A stretch of DNA of 64,000 nt, taken from the NCBI GenBank assembly GCA_964370675.1, contig CAYJKC010000007.1, positions 4,886 through 68,885 of the forward strand. Direction: 5' to 3'. The translations under genes were made by a program, and so were the position numbers. The DNA is from CAYJAD01 sp964370675 (lineage in GTDB: Bacteria > Desulfobacterota > Desulfovibrionia > Desulfovibrionales > Desulfovibrionaceae). Below, piece after piece: positions 42,410 through 51,722 of the stretch. Each line of letters opens with the position of its first letter. Positions within the stretch are counted from its first letter, which is position 1. The notes beneath the pieces are model-generated. The model saw only the letters and a list, made by a program, of their open reading frames with translations, made no database searches and was not told the DNA's origin.

Positions 42410-43176
42410 ACCTCCCTCCTCACCTTGTGCCTTGGCAGCAACATGGCATGGACTATGTGCTTAGTAAAAAAGCTCTTGCTCCTGAGCTTTCGCTCCTAAC
42501 TGCACAAGCCAAGCCTGTGCAAGTTAACTCAGCACAAGCAAGGTCCATGCAAAATACGCAAGCTCAAAATGGTCAGACCCAAAGTGGGCAAGCTCAAGCT
42601 AGAACTAGCCATACAAAATTTGACTCCCCAAATATCAAAGCTCAAAACAAACAAACTACGAATGACACAAACGAAAACGCTAGTCTGACACCTACATCCA
42701 CACCATTTGTCGCAGCAGAGTATTGGCCAAGTCCTTGGCAAGTTCTCTTACAAAAAACTCCCCCAGCACCAGTAATATGGACTTATTTTAGCCTTGGTGA
42801 TGATCTTTCTGGTAATCCCAATGCTGATAGACGCGATTTCATGCGCAAGCTTTTGACAGACCTTGGACATCGCAAGGGTACACATAGCTTTTGGCCAATA
42901 GCCCTACCCGATCAAAACACAGAACAAAGTGTTGCCCATGCACAAGCTTTTTGGTCTGGTGTGCAAATTCTTAAAGCAAAGGCTGTTATTGCCATGGGGC
43001 AAGCTGCCACCAAGGCTATGGGACTTGAACAAAATATACGCCCCTTTATGCACACAAGATATAATGGATGCTTTGTGGTAGTGTTACGAGATGTGGATTT
43101 TTTAATTGCGGAACCGCATTCATATAATAATGTAAGAGAATTTTTACGTCGTTCTCTTGCTTCCTTTGGCAGGTAG
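42391..43176 (+). CDS. Conserved hypothetical protein downstream of coaBC
   Basis: About 261 residues. The start at 42391 is favoured by GGAG 9 bases upstream; the gene overlaps coaBC by 19 bases, so it is translated with it. Residues about 35-100 are low-complexity, rich in Ala, Gln, Ser, Thr and Asn with repeated A-Q pairs, and probably unstructured. The remaining C-terminal domain has G-D-D-L-S-G-N-P-N-A-D-R-R-D-F and A-V-I-A-M-G-Q-A-A-T-K-A-M-G, ending with a histidine-bearing E-P-H-S-Y segment. The G-Q-A-A stretch and late H motif faintly recall uracil-DNA glycosylase-like folds, which is only a guess. Function unknown. Confidence 0.72.
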   Translation: MAFEHLNLPPHLVPWQQHGMDYVLSKKALAPELSLLTAQAKPVQVNSAQARSMQNTQAQNGQTQSGQAQARTSHTKFDSPNIKAQNKQTTNDTNENASLTPTSTPFVAAEYWPSPWQVLLQKTPPAPVIWTYFSLGDDLSGNPNADRRDFMRKLLTDLGHRKGTHSFWPIALPDQNTEQSVAHAQAFWSGVQILKAKAVIAMGQAATKAMGLEQNIRPFMHTRYNGCFVVVLRDVDFLIAEPHSYNNVREFLRRSLASFGR

Positions 43177-43236
43177 CTTGTGCTGAGTATTACAAAAGCT
43201 TCATTAAACCAAAAAAATTTATGTAGTAATTTCAAC

Positions 43237-43863
43237 TTAAATTACTATATCCCAGCCAACATCTTGTAATTGTTCATTTGACACTGCCCCCCGCCTTTTT
43301 ACAATAAGTTTGTTTGCTCCTAACACTTCTATAATGGTTGAAGCAAGCCCACCCCTTGGGCATGGTTCATCCAAAACAATGCCCTGCACTTTTTCCGTAA
43401 GACCTGGAGATAGTTGTTTATAATCAGTGGCTGGAGGTTCTCCGCTTATATTAGCACTGCTACAAATCAGTGCATCATTAGCAGATTGCGCCAAAGCCAA
43501 GGCCACTGGATGTGAAGATATACGAATTGCAATTTTATCTCCACCTGCTACCACCAGCTTTGGAACAGAAGCACGCACAGATGCTATGATGGTCAAAGGG
43601 CCAGGCCAAAATTGTTCAGCAATTTTTTCTTCCCAAGTATTAAGTGTAGCAACAGTTTGTACTTGTTGCATATGAGCTGCAAGCACTGGTATGGGTCTTA
43701 CTTGTGGGCGTTTTTTAGCAGCATAAAGAGCTGCCAAACTTTTCAAACTATGCACCTTACAGCCCACAGCAAAAAAAGTTTCCGTAGGGTAAATAATTAA
43801 CTCCCCCTGCTCTAAACAGTGGACGCCACTTTGAAAAGAAAGTATTTTATTATTTATTTGCAT
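43237..43863 (-). CDS. tsaC: Threonylcarbamoyl-AMP synthase (Sua5/YrdC family)
   Basis: A 208-residue enzyme making threonylcarbamoyl-AMP, the first step of t6A synthesis in tRNA. Conserved segments: I-I-Y-P-T-E-T-F-F-A-V-G (nucleotide site), K-K-R-P (ligand lysine/arginine), F-W-P-G-P-L-T-I-I and the S-S-A-N-I-S-G-E-P-P signature. The C-terminal Sua5 extension is absent. The start at 43863 avoids overlap with divergent rlmH, but it has no obvious ribosome binding site. It acts with TsaE encoded at 5.4 kb. Confidence 0.88.
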   Translation of the reverse strand: MQINNKILSFQSGVHCLEQGELIIYPTETFFAVGCKVHSLKSLAALYAAKKRPQVRPIPVLAAHMQQVQTVATLNTWEEKIAEQFWPGPLTIIASVRASVPKLVVAGGDKIAIRISSHPVALALAQSANDALICSSANISGEPPATDYKQLSPGLTEKVQGIVLDEPCPRGGLASTIIEVLGANKLIVKRRGAVSNEQLQDVGWDIVI

Positions 43864-43888
43864 ATAAATTTTATTTAAGGACTTAAAA

Positions 43889-44356
43889 ATGCCACCTAAA
43901 TCATTACGCATCATTTCTGTGGGTGCACTAAAAACACCTCATTGGAAAGATGCCTGCACTCACTATAGCAAACGCTTAACACCTTGGTGTAAGATAGATA
44001 ATCGCATTGTTAAAGATGGCGATAGCGCATTACCCATAGCGCAACGTAATTTAAAAGAAGGGCAAAAAATTATTGCCGCCATAAACCCTAAAGACCACCT
44101 CATTTGTCTTGATGAAGGTGGCAAAATTTTAAGCTCAAAACAATTTGCAAATCTTTTAGACAAACTGGAAAGTCGTACCCCTTGCTTTATTATTGGTGGA
44201 GCATATGGGCTTGATGAAGCTGTAAAAAAAGCTTGCCACACCAGCCTTTCACTTGGTCCTATGACCCTGCCTCACGAGCTTGCTCACGTGGTATTACTTG
44301 AACAACTTTATCGCGCTTTTACCATATTACGCAAAATTCCCTATCACCATGAGTAG
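43889..44356 (+). CDS. rlmH: 23S rRNA (pseudouridine1915-N3)-methyltransferase RlmH
   Basis: A 155-residue SPOUT methyltransferase acting on helix 69 of the large ribosomal subunit. The trefoil-knot AdoMet site I-I-G-G-A-Y-G-L-D-E-A-V and the C-terminal L-P-H-E-L-A-H-V-V-L-L-E-Q-L-Y-R-A-F are textbook RlmH motifs, with the invariant C-terminal Y-H-x-x tail. It starts 25 bases from divergent tsaC and ends 9 bases before converging thrC. Confidence 0.95.
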   Translation: MPPKSLRIISVGALKTPHWKDACTHYSKRLTPWCKIDNRIVKDGDSALPIAQRNLKEGQKIIAAINPKDHLICLDEGGKILSSKQFANLLDKLESRTPCFIIGGAYGLDEAVKKACHTSLSLGPMTLPHELAHVVLLEQLYRAFTILRKIPYHHE

Positions 44357-44365
44357 TGAAGTTTG

Positions 44366-45805
44366 TTATTTGCTCTCTAACCCTAACTTTTGCACTATAA
44401 TATCAGCAACTTTCTTTGTATAAGCCTTTGTATCAAGACCTTGCTTTTGCTCAGGATTAAGTAATAGCTCAGGCTTATTTACAAACTCAGCCTGTGGCAC
44501 AATGCCATATTCAGAGCCAAAGCTATTATTAAAATACATATCCTGAAAACCAGAAAATTTGATGCTATGCGCTGTAGCATCTAGTACAGAAAATTCACCT
44601 TCTTGCACAAGACCAAGCTCACGCGCACGAACAAGACCTGCTAAACACTCACCACCTTGTGTACAAGCAATATGCCCATGACTATTGGCAAGTAACATAG
44701 CATCCATAATTTGCTGCTCAGTAACTTGTAACACATTAAACTGCCCACCTGCCTCAGTATATCTTTGCACTAAGCGCTGCACTCTTGGAAATGAAACAGG
44801 ATTACCAATCATGGCAGCTTGGGCCACGCTAGGGCTCACTTGCACAGGTTCCCACACTCTAATATTTTCATCGGCTGCATAGTAACGATATACAGGGTCA
44901 GCATGATGAGATTGCACCCCGTAAATATTAGGCAATACTTCTATGATATTAAGATTATATAATTTCAAAAAGCCTGTCATAATGGCAGTAATATTACCAG
45001 CATTACCAATGGGTACAAAGATATTTAGCCCTTGCACATCCCAAGAGTACCACTGTGCCACTTCATAAGCATATGACTCTTGACCAAGAATGCGCCAACT
45101 ATTTTTAGAGTTAAGCAAAGCCACTCGACAAGTTTCTGCCAAGAGTTCCACTACCTTCATGCAATCATCAAATACACCAGGCATTTCTAGCACACAAGCT
45201 CCGCTACCAAGAGGTTGCGAAAGTTGCTGCGGGGTAACCTTACCATGAGGTAGTAATACAACAGATTTAAGTGGTGCACCCACATAGGCTGCATATTGAG
45301 CTGCGGCAGCTGATGTATCTCCTGTAGAAGCACAAACTGTTAAAACTTCTTGCCAATTATTTTTGCGTGCAAGGGCTTTTAAATAACTAAAGGCGCATGC
45401 CATGCCTCTATCTTTAAATGAAGCACTAGGGTTTTGACCGTCATTTTTGTAGGCAAACTTAAGACCCAAACGACTTTCAAGAGCATTTGGAGCTTCTACA
45501 ATGGGTGTTATGCCTTCACCAAGATATACAATATCTTGCGCGTCCATAACGGGTGCCATCAGTTCATAATAACGAAAAATACCACGTAAAGCAGTGTGCT
45601 TAGTAGATGTTCTGGCATCAAAAACATCGCGCCAGTATTGACCACCATGAGCTTTTAGACTGTCAAACTTCGTATCTTCCAATATAAACACACCGCCACA
45701 CTGGGGGCAAGTGTAAAGTAATTCATGGCTTGCGTAGCGTTTTTCACAACCAAGGCATACATATTCAAGCTCACCTCTGTAGCTTGGAAAATCTTGCATG
45801 GACAT
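44366..45805 (-). CDS. thrC: Threonine synthase, zinc-ribbon form
   Basis: About 479 residues, converting O-phosphohomoserine to threonine with pyridoxal phosphate. The cofactor lysine lies in N-P-S-A-S-F-K-D-R-G-M; S-T-G-D-T-S-A-A-A and the phosphate-binding P-I-G-N-A-G-N are present. An N-terminal zinc ribbon (C-L-G-C ... C-P-Q-C) marks the fungal/archaeal-like class. Two ATGs stand in tandem; the second (45805) is better spaced from AGGAG. It follows plsY directly, so the two should be cotranscribed, and it ends 9 bases from converging rlmH with no terminator. Confidence 0.92.
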   Translation of the reverse strand: MSMQDFPSYRGELEYVCLGCEKRYASHELLYTCPQCGGVFILEDTKFDSLKAHGGQYWRDVFDARTSTKHTALRGIFRYYELMAPVMDAQDIVYLGEGITPIVEAPNALESRLGLKFAYKNDGQNPSASFKDRGMACAFSYLKALARKNNWQEVLTVCASTGDTSAAAAQYAAYVGAPLKSVVLLPHGKVTPQQLSQPLGSGACVLEMPGVFDDCMKVVELLAETCRVALLNSKNSWRILGQESYAYEVAQWYSWDVQGLNIFVPIGNAGNITAIMTGFLKLYNLNIIEVLPNIYGVQSHHADPVYRYYAADENIRVWEPVQVSPSVAQAAMIGNPVSFPRVQRLVQRYTEAGGQFNVLQVTEQQIMDAMLLANSHGHIACTQGGECLAGLVRARELGLVQEGEFSVLDATAHSIKFSGFQDMYFNNSFGSEYGIVPQAEFVNKPELLLNPEQKQGLDTKAYTKKVADIIVQKLGLESK

Positions 45806-45808
45806 CAT

Positions 45809-46402
45809 CTACTCCTTATATTCCGTTTTCTTCCAGGTTTTTTCTGTTTTGCAAATAAGTCTTTGAATATTGGCCCTATGAGTCCACACAACCAATGCCG
45901 CAATAAGTATGGATAGGGGTAAGTATTGCCATATCCCTGAAAATAACAATAATATCGGCATACTTAACACAAGAACTAATGAGCCTAATGAAACAAAACC
46001 ACTACGCCAAATAGTGCCAAGGCAAAGTAGCACGCCTAATACAAGCGGGCAAAAAACCATGGGAATATATATGCCAACACTGGTAGCAACAGCCTTGCCA
46101 CCCTTAAAGCCTAAAAAGCATGAAAATACATGCCCAAGCACAGCGGCAAGAGCGGTCATGCTTACAAAAAAACTATTATTATCTAAACATATGGCAATAC
46201 TAACAGGTATTGCACCCTTTAATATATCGCATACCAAGGTAGCAATACCATATTTCTTACCGCAAAGACGCGCCACATTAGTTGAGCCCACATTATGCGA
46301 ACCAGCATTACGAGGGTCAATATTGCAAAACTTTGTGCTAATAAGAAGCCCAAATGGGATTGCGCCCAGCAAATAACTACAAACAATCCAAATAATATGC
46401 AT
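45809..46402 (-). CDS. plsY: Glycerol-3-phosphate acyltransferase PlsY
   Basis: A 197-residue integral membrane enzyme transferring an acyl group from acyl-phosphate to glycerol 3-phosphate, the first step of phospholipid synthesis. Five or six membrane spans are visible, and the three PlsY motifs are present: G-A-I-P-F-G, D-P-R-N-A-G-S-H-N-V-G-S-T-N-V-A-R (substrate binding) and F-K-G-G-K-A-V-A-T-S-V-G. The final cytoplasmic tail is Lys-rich. Length is normal. Confidence 0.94.
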   Translation of the reverse strand: MHIIWIVCSYLLGAIPFGLLISTKFCNIDPRNAGSHNVGSTNVARLCGKKYGIATLVCDILKGAIPVSIAICLDNNSFFVSMTALAAVLGHVFSCFLGFKGGKAVATSVGIYIPMVFCPLVLGVLLCLGTIWRSGFVSLGSLVLVLSMPILLLFSGIWQYLPLSILIAALVVWTHRANIQRLICKTEKTWKKTEYKE

Positions 46403-46460
46403 AGTTACTCCTTAACATCTACATAACAGTTGATAGTGCTAAAGTTAATATTGCAAAATC

Positions 46461-48545
46461 CTATATATCCATAACTTCTAAAATAGAAATTTCATTATAT
46501 AAAGGATTTACCTTGCCCAAACGCACCTTAACCTCTTGCCCTGGGCATGCACGTTCGCTAAAAAGATTTCTTTTGCCACGCACAAGAATTTGCACATGTG
46601 GTAAGCTAATAAATGCAAAGTTATCATTTTCTTCCGTAACCACAGCATCCCACCAAGTTTTGTCACCATGCTGACGTACATACAATAAACGCCAATACCG
46701 CGGACGAAAACGCTGCACTTGACTAGCAGCGTCGAGGCGCAAATTTAATTGCATCAGCATTTGTTCTAAGCTTTGTGCATCATAACGAGGTGAATCATGC
46801 AAAAGCATGTGCACTATTTGCGCCTCGTTCACAAGATCAGGGTAACGTCGCAAAGGTGAAGTAATTGGCGCATAAGCACTAATCCCAAGACCGGCATGCC
46901 GCCTTGGCTGTAGCTCAAGTGATGATGGTATTAGCGAGCGCATAATACGTGCCATGAGATGTGCTTCACTCCACACACCGGCATATTCGCGTGGTATTGC
47001 CACATCTTGGGTACGATATAACAAAGCTATATTACGCTCTTGCCCCCACTTTGCTATAGCTGTACTTGCTAAAATCATCATCTCTGCCACGAGCATTTGC
47101 GATTTAACATTGCTACCTTGTTCTTCAATAGTAACTTTTGTTTCTGAGCCTGCGCCCTGTAGCACAATTTTATTATCAGGCTTATCCATAATAACTGCAC
47201 CATCGGCAATGCGTTTACGTTGGCGTAATGCAGCAAGCCTATATCCAAGCTCTAACTGGCTAGCATAGGCATAAGCAGGGCTTGCTTTGGCCCCATTAAG
47301 CACCATTTCACAATGGTCGTAACAAAGATTTGCTTCAATTTTTACCCATTCAATACTGGGTTCACAAGTTATGATTTGTCCATCAGCATCCATATCACAA
47401 GTAATGCATAATGCTGGTCGCACCGTTGATTCTACAAGAGATAAAATATCTATGCCCAATAATTGAGGAAGCATGTGATATGTATCTTCTGGTAAATAAA
47501 TACTTGTAGCTCGACGCATTACAGCCCTATCAAGCTCGCTGTCAAAAGGCCAAAGCAAAGCCGGACAAGCAAGGGCAAGGTGCAAGCGTAGGGCTCCGTC
47601 TCCTAGCTCTTGCATGAAAAATGCGTCATCTATATCGCGAGTGCTGGCATTATCAATACTAATAAAGGGTAGGCTTGTTGTAGGTTTATCATGTTTTTGT
47701 ACTGTTTGCACAATGTCTTGAATATCTTTTGCAAACTCCTCACCCCAAGTATCACTAGCCTCATAATCTGCTCTATCTAACCAATAATTATAATGTAATG
47801 GCACAATACCCCAAGCCATAGCAAGTTGTAGCGGAAGATGCGCTACATCAGCAAGACCCTTAACAAGCATGCGCCAAATGGTATCATCATCATTAGTTTC
47901 TGGATCTGCTATACGCTTTCTCAACAAGTTTTCCAAAAACTCTAAAACATCTGCATCAGGCCAGCGTTTATCAGTCTTAGGAGGAAGGCTTGATTTATTA
48001 TTGCACACATCCCAAAGCAAGCGAAAAAACTCTGCTCCACCAGTGATTAGACTTTCACGCCTTTTGCTCTCTTCTTGTGCAGCTAATCTTTGTTCTACAA
48101 TTTCAGCTGAGTACACTTCAAAATTTGGCGAATGAAATTTAAAATGGCTTTTGCACTGCAGCAATACATGCCCATAGGCTGCTATAGTATCAATATTTGG
48201 GGATTCTACAAAAAGTTCTGCAAACCACTTTGCAGTAGCACTTTCTACCTCTCCTTGGGCAAGATCCCACATGCTTAGAGCTTCAATGTCAGTGGCAATG
48301 CTTTGGCGATTTTCTTTATGAGTTTGCAATATTTTAATTAAACTATCGCGACCGCATTGTGTATCAGAATAAATAGGACCAGACCAAGGTAAAAGCCTGT
48401 TGGTATTAGTGCGCATTTCACGCCTGTTGGGTAGCAACACGCGCAACTTGCCACCTTGTTCCTCAAGAACTATAGCAATTTGAGGGGCATTTGCTTCCAT
48501 AAATTCTACAATGCACCCAATACCTGGATAATTAATTAACGCCAT
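46461..48545 (-). CDS. RNB-domain 3'-5' exoribonuclease (RNase II/R-like)
   Basis: A 694-residue protein. The N-terminal quarter is an OB-like region, followed by a helical linker, then the RNB catalytic domain with I-D-N-A-S-T-R-D-I-D-D-A-F near residue 295, where the aspartates bind catalytic magnesium. Later segments A-P-I-T-S-P-L-R-R-Y-P-D-L-V-N are typical of RNB. The C-terminus may hold a short S1-like domain, but I cannot see a clear one. It is shorter than RNase R and nearer to VacB-like RNase II forms found in delta-proteobacteria. Single gene, 58 bases upstream of plsY on the same strand, possibly cotranscribed. Confidence 0.88.
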   Translation of the reverse strand: MALINYPGIGCIVEFMEANAPQIAIVLEEQGGKLRVLLPNRREMRTNTNRLLPWSGPIYSDTQCGRDSLIKILQTHKENRQSIATDIEALSMWDLAQGEVESATAKWFAELFVESPNIDTIAAYGHVLLQCKSHFKFHSPNFEVYSAEIVEQRLAAQEESKRRESLITGGAEFFRLLWDVCNNKSSLPPKTDKRWPDADVLEFLENLLRKRIADPETNDDDTIWRMLVKGLADVAHLPLQLAMAWGIVPLHYNYWLDRADYEASDTWGEEFAKDIQDIVQTVQKHDKPTTSLPFISIDNASTRDIDDAFFMQELGDGALRLHLALACPALLWPFDSELDRAVMRRATSIYLPEDTYHMLPQLLGIDILSLVESTVRPALCITCDMDADGQIITCEPSIEWVKIEANLCYDHCEMVLNGAKASPAYAYASQLELGYRLAALRQRKRIADGAVIMDKPDNKIVLQGAGSETKVTIEEQGSNVKSQMLVAEMMILASTAIAKWGQERNIALLYRTQDVAIPREYAGVWSEAHLMARIMRSLIPSSLELQPRRHAGLGISAYAPITSPLRRYPDLVNEAQIVHMLLHDSPRYDAQSLEQMLMQLNLRLDAASQVQRFRPRYWRLLYVRQHGDKTWWDAVVTEENDNFAFISLPHVQILVRGKRNLFSERACPGQEVKVRLGKVNPLYNEISILEVMDI

Positions 48546-48904
48546 AGGGAGCTTTTAACAAAATGCCCTATAAAATACAATGAGAATTAGTCAAAGCTAA
48601 AATGGTGCATTTTATAATTGCAAATTATCATTTATAAAACGATAGTTTTGAAAATTTAACATATAAATTTTAGAAATTTTTTCATATCATCCATTCATTG
48701 CCATAAGCAACACACGAAGCTAAATAATGGTCTCAACACAAACAGAAATAATGTCTTTAATTACACAGAATTACACATAAAAACATTCAACAAAGTGTCT
48801 CTTTACTTCATAAGAGAAAAAGGTTACTTTTTGAAAATATAAAACTATTTTAAAAAGTAATAGTTTAATATAATTACTGATTAGCATATTAGGACATACT
48901 ATAC
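48546..48904. other. Gene-free spacer of 359 bases ahead of the first MBOAT gene
   Basis: Divergent spacer between the RNB ribonuclease and the first MBOAT gene. It is strongly AT-rich. No reading frame of interest was seen. Two overlapping inverted repeats occur at 48824-48866, just ahead of the MBOAT gene; promoters for both genes should be here but none is convincing. Confidence 0.5.
48824..48866 (+). promoter_or_regulatory. Two mutually exclusive hairpins before the first MBOAT gene
   Basis: Arms 48824-48832 and 48852-48860 are perfect 9-base complements, while 48842-48849 and 48859-48866 are perfect 8-base complements. The second hairpin's loop lies within the first hairpin's right arm, so both cannot form together. 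The pair sits 38 bases before the ATG at 48905. No T-run or known riboswitch is recognised. AT-rich DNA makes chance pairing likely. Confidence 0.25.
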
Positions 48905-50350
48905 ATGGTTTTTAGTTCTCTACCATTTCTACTCCTATTTTTACCCATAAGTATTCTTGGTTACTACCTGTTATTAAGGCATAACTATGCTAAGTACGCC
49001 ATACCATTTTTACTTTTGGCATCTTTATTCTTTTATGCTTATTGGAAGCCAGTATATTTATTAATTATTTTATTTTCTATCCTTGCTAATTTCTTCTTGG
49101 GTCAAGCTATAAATAAAGCCACTAAACATAGAAAATTAATTTTTATTATAGGTATATCAATCAATTTACTATTGCTAGGATATTATAAGTATTCAGATTT
49201 TTTACTTGATACTATCAATCAAATTTTTGCAAGCCAATTTCCCATAGCAAATATTGTCCTGCCCATTGGTATAAGCTTTTATACATTTCAGCAAATTGCA
49301 TATCTTTCAGATATATACACAAAAAAGCATATTAACCACTCAGGTGGATTTTTTGAGTATGCAGCCTTTGTATGCTTTTTCCCTCAACTTATTGCCGGAC
49401 CAATTGTTCATCATGCTGAAATGATGCCACAATTTACCAATAAACAAAACCAAGTCTTACAGTGGGATAACATGTATAAAGGCTTATGCTTTTTAAGCAT
49501 GGGTCTTGCCAAAAAAGTCTTGGTGGCAGATCACATTTCTCCACTAGCAAACTATGCCTTTGACGAAAGTACTTCTTTAAGCTTTTTAGAGGCCATTTTT
49601 GGAAGTATCGCTTATACCTTGCAATTATATTTTGATTTTTCAGGCTATGCAGACATGGCTATAGGTTGCGCATTGTTTTTTAACATTACGCTACCTTTTA
49701 ATTTTAACTCTCCATATAAAGCACTAAGCATTCAAGATTTTTGGAGAAGGTGGCACATGACTCTTTCGCGTTGGTTACGCGATTATCTATACATACCCCT
49801 TGGTGGCAATAAAGGTAGTGATGCGCGCACCATGGTCAATTTATTTTTAACCTTTCTGCTTGGTGGCATTTGGCATGGAGCCGGATGGACCTTTGTTCTT
49901 TGGGGCACATTGCATGGCATTGCTCTAGTTATACATAGGTTATGGTCAAAGATTTTAAATTGTAATATGCCAAAATTTTTGGCTTGGAGCTTAACATTTT
50001 CATTTGTTGTGCTTGCTTGGATTCCCTTTAGAGCTATAAACTTTGAGCGAACTACACTTTTCATAGATGGTCTGCTCTTGCAAAATGGTTTTTTTGTCAG
50101 GCATGAATTTTCCAAAATGTGTTACGATACATGGAGAAATACCTTTGCTATTAAAGGTGGTATTGGAGAATATAGCTTAATTTTCTTTGGCTTATTAATA
50201 GCTTGTGTAAGCTTAAAAAACTCTCAAGAGTTGATAGAATTTATCACACGTAAAACCTATAGCATTTACATAGTGCTTCTTTTAACTCTTTGCCTTACTG
50301 TGCTTGTTTTACCAGGATATGTGCCTGAATTTATATATTTTCAATTTTAA
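48905..50350 (+). CDS. MBOAT family O-acyltransferase (AlgI-like), copy A
   Basis: A 481-residue membrane protein with about ten hydrophobic spans. It has the AlgI/DltB pattern: F-F-P-Q-L-I-A-G-P-I-V-H near residue 165, D-F-S-G-Y-A-D-M-A-I-G, then F-W-R-R-W-H-M-T-L-S-R-W near 280, and G-G-I-W-H-G-A-G-W near 320 with the catalytic histidine. Such proteins move acyl groups across the membrane and onto surface polymers, working with an SGNH-type partner. The next gene, 11 bases on, encodes that kind of partner. A close paralog, also 481 residues, lies in mirror orientation at 52965-54410. The polymer acylated is unknown; no alginate genes are present. Confidence 0.92.
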   Translation: MVFSSLPFLLLFLPISILGYYLLLRHNYAKYAIPFLLLASLFFYAYWKPVYLLIILFSILANFFLGQAINKATKHRKLIFIIGISINLLLLGYYKYSDFLLDTINQIFASQFPIANIVLPIGISFYTFQQIAYLSDIYTKKHINHSGGFFEYAAFVCFFPQLIAGPIVHHAEMMPQFTNKQNQVLQWDNMYKGLCFLSMGLAKKVLVADHISPLANYAFDESTSLSFLEAIFGSIAYTLQLYFDFSGYADMAIGCALFFNITLPFNFNSPYKALSIQDFWRRWHMTLSRWLRDYLYIPLGGNKGSDARTMVNLFLTFLLGGIWHGAGWTFVLWGTLHGIALVIHRLWSKILNCNMPKFLAWSLTFSFVVLAWIPFRAINFERTTLFIDGLLLQNGFFVRHEFSKMCYDTWRNTFAIKGGIGEYSLIFFGLLIACVSLKNSQELIEFITRKTYSIYIVLLLTLCLTVLVLPGYVPEFIYFQF

Positions 50351-50361
50351 GAGCTTTTTAT

Positions 50362-51627
50362 ATGAACTATAAAAATAAATTTATTACCGCCATAAGCATA
50401 CCAATTATTTTTAATGTGGTTTTATTTTCTATTATTTTTGCTCTTCTAATCAATTATGATCACTTACAATTAAAAGAATATGATTATTATGATGCCAATA
50501 AATTTATTGCTCTGCCTAATATGCGCTTACAAGCCAAGGGTATTATAAACAATGTTGATTTTAATAGCATTATATTAGGTTCTTCTATGCTAGCTAATAC
50601 TTCAGCCTTAGAGGCATCGCAGCTTTTTGGGGGCACATTTGTAAACCTTTCCATTTTAGGCGCAAGAACATATGAAAGAGCTTTTATTTTTGAAGATACT
50701 TTTAGGCATAAAAAAATAAAAAATGTTATATATTCCTTAGATGTATACCATAGACCCAAGGAAGAAAGTTCGCAACTTGATAATTGGCAATTATTATATG
50801 ACCAAAGCAAACTGAATGACTTAGTTGTATTACTACAACCTAAATATATAGTTGGTGCCATGAAAAAAGTTTTAACACCATATACTGCTTATGATTTTAA
50901 CATAATAGATCATATAAAAATTAGCAAAAAACCCTTAATTGCCCACATAGATTTTTTTAATAGCCCTATTGAATGGATGAGTAAACCAGATCATGTTGTG
51001 CACTTTGGTGGTCTTGCCAATTGGGTCGAAAATATAGGTGCTTTAAATACTGGAAAATTTTTACTTCAAACCCTACCTGCAACACTACAAAGTCTTACAA
51101 CATATCCCAAAGTTAACTATGAAAGTGTTAACGTTGAGGAAGAAAAACAATATATTGAAAAGTATTTTCTACGCTTTGTAAAAGAACACCCTGAAACAAA
51201 GTTTTATGTTGTTTTTCCACCCTACTACAGATTTTACTATGCCCGTGACCTAGTTAAAGACGGTAAGTATTTTATGCATCAGAAAATCACGAGGTTTATG
51301 GTAGATGCGGCTAAAAAATATGATAATTTATACATTTATGGTTTTGAAGACTTAGCTTTTTTAGATGATATTAGCAATTATATGGATATAACCCATTATC
51401 ATAGTCGCTTTAATCAGTTTATGCTTGAAGCCATGAGCAAAAATGAACATCGCTTAACTGAGCAAAATGTAAATGCATATATTGCTAAATGCGAACAATT
51501 GACCAGAAACTTTGATATTCAAAAACTATACGACGAGTCACAACAGCTTTTGCGTGAATACAAGCTGCCCACCACTTGGGAAGACTTTTTATACCTACGC
51601 AAAAAATATGATGAAAATTCATTATAA
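50362..51627 (+). CDS. SGNH-like membrane-anchored protein, copy A (AlgJ/DltD-type partner)
   Basis: A 421-residue protein with one N-terminal membrane anchor (about 8-31) and a large extracytoplasmic domain. The serine motif I-I-L-G-S-S-M-L (Ser75) and a late D-I-T-H-Y segment near residue 342 match the block I and Asp/His blocks of SGNH-type acyltransferases such as AlgJ, AlgX and DltD. It starts 11 bases after the MBOAT gene, so the two form one unit: the MBOAT would present acyl groups and this protein would transfer them. Its paralog is at 51723-52955. Confidence 0.75.
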   Translation: MNYKNKFITAISIPIIFNVVLFSIIFALLINYDHLQLKEYDYYDANKFIALPNMRLQAKGIINNVDFNSIILGSSMLANTSALEASQLFGGTFVNLSILGARTYERAFIFEDTFRHKKIKNVIYSLDVYHRPKEESSQLDNWQLLYDQSKLNDLVVLLQPKYIVGAMKKVLTPYTAYDFNIIDHIKISKKPLIAHIDFFNSPIEWMSKPDHVVHFGGLANWVENIGALNTGKFLLQTLPATLQSLTTYPKVNYESVNVEEEKQYIEKYFLRFVKEHPETKFYVVFPPYYRFYYARDLVKDGKYFMHQKITRFMVDAAKKYDNLYIYGFEDLAFLDDISNYMDITHYHSRFNQFMLEAMSKNEHRLTEQNVNAYIAKCEQLTRNFDIQKLYDESQQLLREYKLPTTWEDFLYLRKKYDENSL

Positions 51628-51658
51628 ATACTAAATTGTAATTTAATACTTCTTAAAG

Positions 51659-51690
51659 ATAAAACTCACATCACTTATTATGTGTTTTAT
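51659..51690. terminator. Weak hairpin between converging copy A and copy B genes
   Basis: An imperfect hairpin (about 51659-51671 with 51679-51690, small bulge) lies in the 95-base gap between two converging genes. Flanking A and T tracts make it a candidate bidirectional terminator, but the stem is weak. Confidence 0.35.
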
Positions 51691-51722
51691 TAGCCAAATT
51701 TGTTTACATATGATGCAAAGAG

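Noticed and set aside
48546..48904. Sigma-54 promoter in the MBOAT spacer
   Set aside because: A GG...GC pair was found but with 14 bases between, instead of 10.
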